From a candidate division Zixibacteria bacterium SM23_81 (GTDB lineage: Bacteria; SM23-81): DNA of 64,000 bases. The notes under the pieces were generated by a model, which was not told where the DNA came from, ran no database searches, and saw only the letters and a list, made by a program, of their open reading frames with translations. The stretch covers positions 1-64,000 of the forward strand of contig LJUY01000002.1 in assembly GCA_001304015.1 (NCBI GenBank), given 5' to 3'. How positions within the stretch are numbered: the first letter of the stretch is position 1; each line of letters starts with the position of its first letter. Below, piece after piece: positions 1 to 6,545 of the stretch. The position numbers were made by a program, and so were the translations under genes.

Positions 1-355
1 TGTAAGCTCATACCTTCAGGAGCGCTTAGACTTATTCAGCCCCTTCCGATGTCTCAGGCACAATGTAACACTGAAATCCAACCCACACAAGTCTAATGGA
101 GGAGGGCTTGGTGAAACCAAGCCCGACGCGGCAATCTTCTGGCATGGCACTGGCGATGAATAGTCGACGTAGCCCTATAAGGAGATTGCTTCGCGGAGCC
201 TGTCCTGAGTGAAACGAAGGGCTCGCAATGACTGCAAGCATTAAAGGTTGTTGCTTGTTTAGGTTTCTCTTGAGCATCTAATTTCTACAGTCGAGTTTCG
301 TTAGAGCTTCAATCGACTCAATTCATTTGACGACTCAAATAAAGAGGACTTTCTA
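1..355. other. Non-coding leader region at window edge
   Basis: I see no convincing gene here. The short reading frames have no recognisable family and weak starts. The stretch contains one copy of a dispersed inverted repeat (182-232) and then an A/T-rich segment leading into the glycerate kinase, with AAAGAGGAC as its ribosome site just before position 356. No clear -35/-10 pair stands out. Confidence 0.6.
182..232. repeat. Dispersed repeat, family B, copy 1
   Basis: The unit begins GAGATTGCTTCG and ends CTCGCAATGAC. A second copy with the same ends and a different middle lies at 1794-1841. The ends are partly complementary (ATTGC against GCAAT), so the unit can fold. It lies in non-coding DNA. 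Short repeats of this form occur in many bacterial genomes; I see no mobility gene beside it. Confidence 0.65.
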
Positions 356-1495
356 ATGAAAATCATCGCCGCGCCCAATGCGTTCAAGGAAAGCCTTAGC
401 GCGGTTGGGGTGGCCCAGAGCATCGCCCGCGGAGTGCACCGGGTTATACCCCGGGCTGAGGTGGTGCAGGTGCCCATGGCCGATGGCGGGGACGGCACCG
501 TGGAGGCGCTGGTGGCAGCCACGGGAGGTCGCATCATCAAAAAACGGGTAACCGGACCCCTGGACGAGTCGGTAGAGGCCTATTTTGGCCTTCTGGGCGA
601 TGGCCACACGGCGGTGGTGGAGATGGCCACTGCTTCGGGACTGCACTTAGTACCCAAGAACAAGAGAAATCCCATGAAAACCACCACCTACGGCACCGGG
701 GAGCTCATTGCAGCAGCCTTAGACCAGGGGGCTAAAAAGGTCATCGTGGGCATCGGCGGCAGCGCCACGGTGGACGGGGGGGCCGGCATGGCTCAGGCGC
801 TGGGTTGCTCTCTCTTAGAAGAAGGGGATCGTGATATCCCCCGGGGAGGCCAGGGCCTGGCCCTGCTTTCTCGAGTGGACATCAGCAAGCGCCATCCCGC
901 ATTGGGTGAGGTGAAAACGGTGGTGGCCTGCGACGTGGACAATCCCCTGACGGGCCCTCAAGGGGCCCCGGCGGTGTATGGTCCCCAAAAGGGGGCCACG
1001 CCGGAGATGGTCAGAAAGCTCGATGAGTACCTGACCAATTACGCGCGGATATTGAAGACAGATCTAGGGCTAGAGGTGGATAAGGTGCCAGGTGCCGGGG
1101 CCGCAGGTGGACTGGGCGCTGGGCTAATGGCGTTTCTCGGTGCCCAGTTGAAATCGGGAGTGGAGATCGTCATCGAGGCCTCAAAATTGGAGCAGAAACT
1201 AGCTGGAGCTGACCTGGTCATCACCGGCGAGGGCAAACTGGATGGGCAAACCGCTTTTGGAAAAGCTCCCGTGGGGGTGTCGCGCCTGGCCAAAAAACAC
1301 GGAATACCCGTGGTGGCCATAGGCGGCGCTCTGGCCGACGATGCTCATGAGGTTTTGGATCATGGCATCGACGCCATCTTCTCCATCGTTCCCCGGCCCA
1401 TACCTCTGGAAGAGGCCATGAAGAGGACCGATGAATTCGTGACTCAAACCACGGAGCAGATCGTCAGGTTGGTTCTCCTCAAGGTCGAGCGCTGA
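356..1495 (+). CDS. glxK: Glycerate kinase (GarK/GlxK family)
   Basis: Phosphorylates D-glycerate with ATP, feeding it into lower glycolysis or the serine/glyoxylate routes in the cytosol. The 379-residue product matches the usual family length. It opens with the family start MKIIAAPNAFKESLSA, followed by MADGGDGTVE near residues 41-50, a glycine-rich GIGGSATVDGGAGMAQ segment near 132-147, GAGAAGGLGAGL near 245, and TGEGKLDGQT near 290. The start is supported by AAAGAGGAC upstream. The gene stands alone on the plus strand; the next gene, a glycosyltransferase, is about 550 bases away across repeats, so they are probably not one operon. Whether the product is 2- or 3-phosphoglycerate cannot be read from sequence. 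Confidence 0.95.
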   Translation: MKIIAAPNAFKESLSAVGVAQSIARGVHRVIPRAEVVQVPMADGGDGTVEALVAATGGRIIKKRVTGPLDESVEAYFGLLGDGHTAVVEMATASGLHLVPKNKRNPMKTTTYGTGELIAAALDQGAKKVIVGIGGSATVDGGAGMAQALGCSLLEEGDRDIPRGGQGLALLSRVDISKRHPALGEVKTVVACDVDNPLTGPQGAPAVYGPQKGATPEMVRKLDEYLTNYARILKTDLGLEVDKVPGAGAAGGLGAGLMAFLGAQLKSGVEIVIEASKLEQKLAGADLVITGEGKLDGQTAFGKAPVGVSRLAKKHGIPVVAIGGALADDAHEVLDHGIDAIFSIVPRPIPLEEAMKRTDEFVTQTTEQIVRLVLLKVER

Positions 1496-1616
1496 AGACA
1501 GATTCGCATTTCCTCCGACATCCGAAACTCTTGGATTCTCGATGCTCGTTTAGCGGTGTCGAAGCTCGTAACGAAGCTCGTCTGTCGAAGTTCGATGCTC
1601 GATGAGATTCCTCTTT

Positions 1617-1710
1617 TATGTCATTCCTGCGAAGGCAGGAATCTCTGAATGAATAAATCCTGACAGAAGTTCTGAAAAACCGAGATGCCTGCCTGCGCAG
1701 GCATGACAAA
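1617..1710. repeat. Paired-palindrome repeat, family A, copy 1 (REPIN-like)
   Basis: Two 20-base palindromes, each with 6-base arms around 8 bases, lie about 42 bases apart: ATTCCT-N8-AGGAAT at 1623-1642 and ATGCCT-N8-AGGCAT at 1685-1704. The outer flanks are inverted copies of each other. A homologous unit in the opposite orientation lies at 4876-4965 and shares the middle motif ATCCTGACAGA. The form resembles REPIN/REP doublets, which are mobilised in trans by REP-associated transposases in other bacteria; none is present in the window. Confidence 0.75.
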
Positions 1711-1793
1711 TTGTGATGACTTTCTGTTCCATGGGGGTTCCTGTTTCTTAGATGCCCATCCGTAGAGACGGGAGCTTTTGGAAGCAAAAACTA

Positions 1794-1841
1794 GAGATTG
1801 CTTCGTCGGTCTTCGTTTTACGAAGACCTCCTCGCAATGAC
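1794..1841. repeat. Dispersed repeat, family B, copy 2
   Basis: Begins GAGATTGCTTCG and ends CTCGCAATGAC, as in the copy at 182-232, with an internal inverted pair GTCTTCG/CGAAGAC. It is non-coding. Confidence 0.65.
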
Positions 1842-2044
1842 AACATTCATTTATGGTTTTTTCACCAGCATTGAGGAACAAAAGGTTCCGGATCGTTTAT
1901 CTTCTTCTATCATTCTAATTCTTTTAACTCTCTAAACTGTGACCCCGTATCCAGGATCCAGCATCCAGGATTCAGAATCGGTTTTTCTTTTTACGCAACA
2001 CGCATCTCCGCAAGCTCATCTCTTATGTCAAACTGAATACGTTG

Positions 2045-3289
2045 ATGAAATCCAAAAAGAAGATCGCCCTCCTTCACTATTCCTGCCCCCCGGTCATCGG
2101 GGGCGTGGAGTTCATCTTAGAGGCCCACGCCAGGCTCATGGCCTCTCACGGCCATCTGGTCAAGGTCATCGCCGGCCGTGGCAAGAGTTTTAGCGGCGAC
2201 GTGGGTGTGGAGATCATCCCGGAGATGCGCACCCTGAGCGAGGTCGATGCCCAGCTCCAAGAAGAGCTGGACACTGGCGTCGTCTCGCAGCGGTTTAACC
2301 ATCTGAAAGACAAAGTAATGACCAGATTGCGTCCCTCTTTGGCTCCCATGACCCACTGCGTGGTCCACAACGTGATGACCATGCCCTTCAACCTGGCCCT
2401 AACGGCAGCTCTGCATCAGTTGATCGACGAGTTGCACGCCCAGACAAAATTCGTCATCTGGTGTCACGACGCCGCCTTGAGGGATCCCAATTACGCCATC
2501 GAGCGGCGAGATCAGTTCCCCTGGGACCTGTTGGGCAGGCCAAATCCCCATGCCCGCTACGTAACCATCTCCAAGCTGAGGGGCCAGCAGATCGGCGAGC
2601 TGTTGGGCCTCTCCCCAGACCAGATGACCGTGGTTCCCAACGGCATCGACCTCAAATCCTTTCTGGGCATCACCGATGCCATATGGAAACTGGCTCTCGA
2701 TCATGAACTCCTGGAGGCCCGGCCGGTAATGCTGTTCCCCTCTCGAATTTTGCGGCGCAAAAACTACGAGCTGGCCATCCGCATCGTCGCCGCCCTGAAA
2801 AAACAGGGCCAGCGGCCCAAACTTCTGCTCACCGGCCCTCCCGATCCCCACAATCCCAGGACGGCGGAATATGCCCAGGAGCTGCGTCAGTTGTGTGCTC
2901 AGCTGAAGTTGGAGGAGGACGTTCTCTTCGTCAGCCAGATCCTGGAGGTTATGGGCGAGAAAGGCGAGGTTGGCTTCCAAGACCTGCGCAGCCTATACGC
3001 CCTCGCCGACCTGCTGTTGATCACCTCCTCCCAGGAGGGCTTCGGCCTGCCCCTACTGGAGGCCGGAGCCCTGAAGCTGCCCATGGCCTGCAGCGATATC
3101 CCCGTCCTGCGAGAGGTTGCTCCCGATGATGCGTTGTTTTTCGACCTCCAGGATGAGCCCACCCAGATCGCCTCAAGGATCGTGGCCTTCCTCCAGGAGC
3201 AGCCAACTCATCGGATGTTTAAGTGGGTGTTGGGGCAGTATTCGTGGGAGAGGATTTATCAGGTTCATCTAGATGGGCTACTGAGCTGA
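2045..3289 (+). CDS. GT4-family glycosyltransferase
   Basis: Predicted retaining GT-B glycosyltransferase that moves a sugar from a nucleotide-sugar donor; acceptor unknown. The N-terminal lobe has the typical GGVEFILEAHARLMASHGH segment near residues 18-36. The C-terminal lobe has VMLFPSRILRRKNYELAI and the EX7E-type catalytic motif EGFGLPLLEAG near residue 335. Length (about 414 residues) is normal. Two adjacent starts are possible (TTG at 2042, ATG at 2045); neither has a strong ribosome site, and I chose the ATG. The gene stands alone and is followed by an intrinsic terminator at 3328-3354. Sugar specificity cannot be inferred. Confidence 0.88.
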   Translation: MKSKKKIALLHYSCPPVIGGVEFILEAHARLMASHGHLVKVIAGRGKSFSGDVGVEIIPEMRTLSEVDAQLQEELDTGVVSQRFNHLKDKVMTRLRPSLAPMTHCVVHNVMTMPFNLALTAALHQLIDELHAQTKFVIWCHDAALRDPNYAIERRDQFPWDLLGRPNPHARYVTISKLRGQQIGELLGLSPDQMTVVPNGIDLKSFLGITDAIWKLALDHELLEARPVMLFPSRILRRKNYELAIRIVAALKKQGQRPKLLLTGPPDPHNPRTAEYAQELRQLCAQLKLEEDVLFVSQILEVMGEKGEVGFQDLRSLYALADLLLITSSQEGFGLPLLEAGALKLPMACSDIPVLREVAPDDALFFDLQDEPTQIASRIVAFLQEQPTHRMFKWVLGQYSWERIYQVHLDGLLS

Positions 3290-3327
3290 TTTTCTCGCTG
3301 TTCTCCAAAAAGTCAAGCTGGATATAT

Positions 3328-3354
3328 AAAAGGGGCTGGTGTGCAGCCCCTTTT
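3328..3354 (+). terminator. Intrinsic terminator after the glycosyltransferase
   Basis: Perfect 11-base stem AAAAGGGGCTG / CAGCCCCTTTT around a GTGTG loop. It starts about 40 bases after the stop codon and ends in a short T run. Confidence 0.85.
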
Positions 3355-3613
3355 GGCTTGTGAGTTGTTAAACCTTCTTGTGATAGATATAGTCGAATTG
3401 CGAGTTTTCAGATATTATGATTTGCAGAAGACCTGCTTCGAATTCGCTTCAATTTCATGGCCAAAAATGATTATTCTTACTATTTATGGTGCAACGTACT
3501 ATCTCCCCAATAGCAATTTAAAATAAACTGCGCAAATCATAACGACTTGCGCAACCTTCTTCGGATTTTTTTGTCCGTTGCTTTTTTTCAGCTCCTCAAT
3601 CCTGGCGGTAAAC
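3355..3613. other. A/T-rich spacer; possible ispG terminator hairpin
   Basis: No gene is supported; a 61-codon reading frame here has no ribosome site or recognisable content. The inverted repeat TGCGCAA (3529-3535) / TTGCGCA (3547-3553), followed on the minus strand by GTTTATTTT, may end transcription of ispG. Confidence 0.4.
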
Positions 3614-4678
3614 TCAGGATTCACAACCCAACCTCCTCACCTCCTCCACCAGTACCCTCACCAGGTCTTTCTCCTTCACCTTGCCCACCACCTCCCCCTT
3701 CCGAAATAGCAACCCCTCTCCCTTGCCCCCGGCGATGCCTACGTCGGCCTCGCGGGCCTCTCCGGGGCCATTCACGGCGCAGCCCATAACGGCCACTTTC
3801 AGGGAGCAGCGCAAATCCTGGATCTGCTCCTCTACCTGCTGGGCGATGCCGGCCACATCCAGCTCGGTCCGGCCGCAGGTGGGGCAAGCTATAATAATCG
3901 GACCGTGCTCCCGCAGACCCAGGCTCTTAAGAATCTCATACCCGACCCGGACCTCCTCCACGGGATCTGTGGCCAGGGATACCCGGATGGTGTCGCCGAT
4001 GCCCTCCCCCAGCAGGATCCCGATCCCCACCGCCGATTTGATGGTCCCCGAGTGAGGTGTCCCCGCCTCGCTGATGCCCACATGAAGGGGGTAGTCGAAC
4101 TTCTCGGAGATGAGCCGGTAGGCATCCAGGGTCAGGGGCACATCCGAGGCCTTGGCCGAGATGACCAGGTCGGCCAATCCGAAGCCCTCCACCTTGGCCA
4201 CGCTTGCGGCCACGCTCTCCAGAATGGCCTGGGGAGTGGCATGTCCATATTTTTTGAGCAACCTTTTCTCCAGGGAGCCGGCGTTGACCCCGATCCTCAT
4301 GGGGACGCCCTTCTGTTCGGCCCGGGAGACGATCTCCTTCAATTTCCAGCTGGGACCGATGTTTCCCGGATTGATCCGGACCTTATCGGCTCCGGCATCT
4401 AGAGCCATCAAGGCCAGCCGATGGTCGAAGTGGATGTCGGCCACCAGGGAGACGGTCATCTCCTTCTTTATATTCGGGAGCGCCCTGGCCGCCCCCTCAT
4501 CGGGCACGGCCACACGAATCAGCTCACAGCCGGCCAGCTCCAATCGCCGGATCTGTGCCAGGGTGGCGGCCACATCCCGGGTGTCGGTGTTGGTCATGGA
4601 CTGCACCGAGATGGGGGTGTTTCCTCCTATAGGCAAGGAGCCGACCATAACCTGTCTGGTCTGCCGACGCGCCGTCAT
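3614..4678 (-). CDS. ispG: 4-hydroxy-3-methylbut-2-enyl diphosphate synthase
   Basis: Penultimate enzyme of the non-mevalonate isoprenoid pathway: it reductively converts MEcPP to HMBPP using a [4Fe-4S] cluster. About 354 residues, the compact bacterial form. The N-terminal barrel carries VQSMTNTDTRD, and the C-terminal cluster domain carries CPTCGRTELD (Cys265 and Cys268) and GCAVNGPGEA (Cys300 and the ligand Glu). The ATG at 4678 is chosen because GGAGG lies six bases upstream; the GTG two codons earlier sits too close to that site. It is a single gene here, away from dxr (19166-20335), the other pathway gene in the window. Confidence 0.96.
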   Translation of the reverse strand: MTARRQTRQVMVGSLPIGGNTPISVQSMTNTDTRDVAATLAQIRRLELAGCELIRVAVPDEGAARALPNIKKEMTVSLVADIHFDHRLALMALDAGADKVRINPGNIGPSWKLKEIVSRAEQKGVPMRIGVNAGSLEKRLLKKYGHATPQAILESVAASVAKVEGFGLADLVISAKASDVPLTLDAYRLISEKFDYPLHVGISEAGTPHSGTIKSAVGIGILLGEGIGDTIRVSLATDPVEEVRVGYEILKSLGLREHGPIIIACPTCGRTELDVAGIAQQVEEQIQDLRCSLKVAVMGCAVNGPGEAREADVGIAGGKGEGLLFRKGEVVGKVKEKDLVRVLVEEVRRLGCES

Positions 4679-4828
4679 TCCCACCCTCCATTTATTGTAG
4701 CATCCCCTCTAATAGTATAAACGCAAAGCGCAGTTGTCAAGAGATAAACAATTAAGGGGAAAATTTGAATTGTCAGTGGGGAAGCGCTGGAGCGGAGGTG
4801 GCGGAGGAAGGGAATGAGGGAACTTTGG

Positions 4829-4864
4829 AGTGCGGCAGCTATGCTGCCGCTTTGTCCCCACTGA
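4829..4864. repeat. Hairpin repeat, family C, copy 1
   Basis: Begins AGTGCGGCAGC, with GCGGCAGC facing GCTGCCGC across TAT, then TTTGTCCCCACTG. A diverged copy lies at 5072-5107. Both copies lie next to family-A or ATTCCC-type palindromes, suggesting composite repeats. Confidence 0.6.
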
Positions 4865-4875
4865 TTATCTCAATC

Positions 4876-4965
4876 TATCATGCCTGCGCGGGCAGGCATC
4901 TCGGATTTCAGTACATCTGTCAGGATGCTACCATTCGGAGATTCCTGCCTCCGCAAGAATGACAA
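4876..4965. repeat. Paired-palindrome repeat, family A, copy 2 (inverted)
   Basis: Palindromes ATGCCT-N8-AGGCAT at 4880-4899 and the imperfect ATTCCT-N8-AAGAAT at 4941-4960 are separated by about 41 bases. Read on the minus strand, the middle aligns with that of the copy at 1617-1710 (shared ATCCTGACAGA), so the two copies are inverted relative to each other. Confidence 0.75.
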
Positions 4966-5071
4966 AAAAGAGAGATCTCGTCGGGCATCGAGCTTCGAGG
5001 GACGAGTCCCGAAATGAGTCAAGTGTTTCGAAGCTGAAAAACAACAGACGACAATTGCGGACCCTTTTTAC

Positions 5072-5107
5072 GAGTACAGCAGCCACGCTGCCGCCTTATC
5101 CCCCACT
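5072..5107. repeat. Hairpin repeat, family C, copy 2
   Basis: A diverged copy of the unit at 4829-4864 (CAGCAGCCACGCTGCCGCC, then TTATCCCCCACTG). It is followed directly by an ATTCCCGC...GCGGGAAT inverted repeat at 5111-5152. Confidence 0.5.
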
Positions 5108-5110
5108 GTC

Positions 5111-5152
5111 ATTCCCGCGAAACTTGTCCTCATGAAAATGGGGAGCGGGAAT
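5111..5152. repeat. ATTCCCGC inverted repeat
   Basis: ATTCCCGC at 5111-5118 faces GCGGGAAT at 5145-5152 across 26 bases. It is a longer-spaced relative of the palindromes at 5459-5522 and closes the 3' side of the GIY-YIG remnant. Confidence 0.6.
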
Positions 5153-5458
5153 CCAGGGTTTTGCAGTTCATCATATAAATCCTTCCAATATGGATTGGCA
5201 CTTTCTATCAACTGAAGCTTCCATCTTCTGCTCCATTTTTTCAATTGCTTCTCCCTCTGTATGACAGACTTAATGTCATGACATTGCTCATAGTAAACCA
5301 ATCTATGCACCTGGTGTTTACTGGTAAATCCGGGGATAAGATCGTTCTTGTGCTCATATAGACACGTCTGATGAGATCGTTTGTGACACCAATGTACAGA
5401 GTGTCATTTCGTTTGCTGGCCAATATGTAAACATAATAGGTTTTCATAAAGTCTCTGG

Positions 5459-5522
5459 ATTCCCGCTTGCGCGGGAATGACAATCATTAAAAACCTCTCA
5501 GGATTCCCATTTACATGGGAAT
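5459..5522. repeat. Doublet of dRS3-like palindromes
   Basis: Two perfect ATTCCC-N8-GGGAAT palindromes, 5459-5478 and 5503-5522, are spaced by 24 bases. The ATTCCC-N8-GGGAAT plan matches the dRS3 repeat of Neisseria, which serves there as a phage insertion target; the resemblance is in layout only. The doublet flanks the 5' end of the GIY-YIG remnant. Confidence 0.75.
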
Positions 5523-5810
5523 GACAACCCTTAAATAATATATCTGGATTTCTCCCATTTAAATCGAGGATCGTGAAAGGACCCTTTGATAATCTTCTTG
5601 ACAATTCCCGGTACACATTTTATTATGAATTCCGATGGCATGAGCCACCGACCAAAATCCACATCTCTGGGATCACTCTACCTTATCATCACGGTTTTGC
5701 TGTCGGGTTGGGTCACCCGAGTGCACCTCCGAACAGCCAGGATCAAGGATCCAGAATCCAGCATCTCCTAGCCACTGAATCACAGGCCCTATTTTAGAAC
5801 GGACAAAGCT

Positions 5811-6137
5811 ATGCCTTTCTCCAGGACACTGGTCCTTCTCTTTGTCTGCATGATTGTCATCTCCTGCGGCGATGCCTCCCAAAAGGAAGTCTCCCAGGCC
5901 GAGGAAAAGCTCTTTGTGGATGTCTACGTGAAGCTCGTTCAGGCTGCTCACGATCACCATGATGATCCCGATGGTCTGGCGGCGGCCCATCAGGCCGTCT
6001 TTCTAGAAATGGGTACAGACCGGGATCGATTTCTCTCTCTGGCCCACCAGATGGAGGCATCCCCAGAGAGATGGGCTGTGGTCTGGGAGCAGATCGTGAA
6101 GAGGCTGCAGGAGGAAGGAAAAAAAGAAGGGGGCTAG
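5811..6137 (+). CDS. Small predicted lipoprotein of unknown function
   Basis: I do not recognise the family. The 108-residue product starts with a short signal peptide and a lipobox-like VISC (Cys at about 19) followed by GDASQ, so it is probably lipid-anchored outside the cytoplasm. The mature part is mostly helical, with charged residues and a His/Asp patch (HDHHDDPDG near residue 47) that might bind metal. The gene converges with yraN, and a GC-rich palindrome overlaps its stop. The upstream spacer is repeat-derived and no promoter is clear. Confidence 0.65.
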   Translation: MPFSRTLVLLFVCMIVISCGDASQKEVSQAEEKLFVDVYVKLVQAAHDHHDDPDGLAAAHQAVFLEMGTDRDRFLSLAHQMEASPERWAVVWEQIVKRLQEEGKKEGG

Positions 6138-6146
6138 CCCCCCTTT
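6127..6146. terminator. Possible bidirectional terminator between convergent genes
   Basis: AAGGGGGC and GCCCCCCTT face each other around the TAG stop of the lipoprotein gene, followed by TTTCT. The position between two convergent genes fits a shared terminator; the loop is very short. Confidence 0.45.
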
Positions 6147-6184
6147 CTAAATCCTTTGCCGGCCTTGGCCGTTTCCCACCGGTT

Positions 6185-6544
6185 TCAAGCTGAGAAAGCA
6201 TTGACGATATGTGTCAGCTGGGCTTCTTTCTCATCCAATAAGATGGCGATGACGTCAAAGCGGCAGTTGTCCTCGCCGGCGCTTTTCCCCATCAGATACG
6301 CCTCGGCGGCGCGAATCAGATGGTCCCGCTTTCGGAAGTTGACCCAGCATTGAGGGGGGCCGAAGGAGAGGTTTCGCGCCGTTTTTACTTCAACGAAGAC
6401 CACGATCCCCTCACGTTGGGCGATGAGGTCGATCTCACCATGGCGTGTTCGATAATTTCGCTCTAAAATGTGATAGCCTTTGCGCTCCAGATAAGCTGCG
6501 GCCATCTGTTCTCCCCTGTGGCCCAGCTCTCGAAGCCCTCTCAT
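6185..6544 (-). CDS. yraN: YraN/UPF0102 family nuclease-like protein
   Basis: A small protein with the restriction-endonuclease fold; the biochemical role of the family is not settled. The 119-residue product shows GEIDLIAQ and VFVEVKTAR, the acidic/lysine pattern of the PD-(D/E)xK fold. The ATG at 6544 is chosen: it begins one base after the stop of the upstream protease gene and gives the usual N-terminus, whereas the longer frame adds 27 residues of shadow sequence. In many bacteria yraN follows rnhB directly; here it is the last gene of the peptide cassette, about 7 kb from rnhB. Confidence 0.9.
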   Translation of the reverse strand: MRGLRELGHRGEQMAAAYLERKGYHILERNYRTRHGEIDLIAQREGIVVFVEVKTARNLSFGPPQCWVNFRKRDHLIRAAEAYLMGKSAGEDNCRFDVIAILLDEKEAQLTHIVNAFSA

Positions 6545-6545
6545 C

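Larger units (their letters stand above)
1496..2044. other. Repeat-rich spacer between glycerate kinase and glycosyltransferase
   Basis: No gene is supported. The stretch holds short direct repeats of the type GAAGCTCGT and TCGATGCTCG (about 1540-1605), a family-A paired palindrome (1617-1710), a family-B repeat (1794-1841), and a patch of CAGGATCC-like degenerate repeats (about 1948-1980). Confidence 0.6.
4700..5067. other. Repeat island upstream of ispG
   Basis: There is no gene. The stretch contains the hairpin repeat at 4829-4864, family-A copy 2 at 4876-4965, and short degenerate direct repeats (CATCGAGCTTCGAGGGA-like) to about 5040. Confidence 0.6.
5068..5447 (-). pseudogene. GIY-YIG endonuclease-domain gene, frameshifted
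   Basis: Two overlapping reading frames join into one small GIY-YIG nuclease of the YhbQ/UPF0213 kind. The first begins MKTYYVYILASKRNDTLYIG, which holds the GIY-YIG core (YVYIL and YIG). The second continues HRLVYYEQCHDIKSVIQREK and KKWSRRWKLQLI. An extra TA in the TATATGAG stretch at about 5353-5360 breaks the frame; removing it would restore an unbroken protein of about 95 residues plus a tail read from repeat DNA. ATTCCC-type palindromes lie at both ends. Members of this family are often found next to such repeats, so the gene may be a selfish or repeat-associated nuclease that has decayed. A sequencing error is the alternative. Confidence 0.75.

Noticed and set aside
356-3289. Glucosyl- or mannosylglycerate pathway from glycerate kinase plus glycosyltransferase
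   Set aside because: The two genes are separated by about 550 bases of repeats, and the GT4 sequence gives no specificity for glycerate.
3341-3526. 61-codon plus-strand ORF after the GT terminator
   Set aside because: Starts inside the terminator hairpin, has no ribosome site and no recognisable content.
5459-5522. Prophage attachment site, by analogy with Neisseria dRS3
   Set aside because: Only the palindrome layout matches; no phage genes are in the window.
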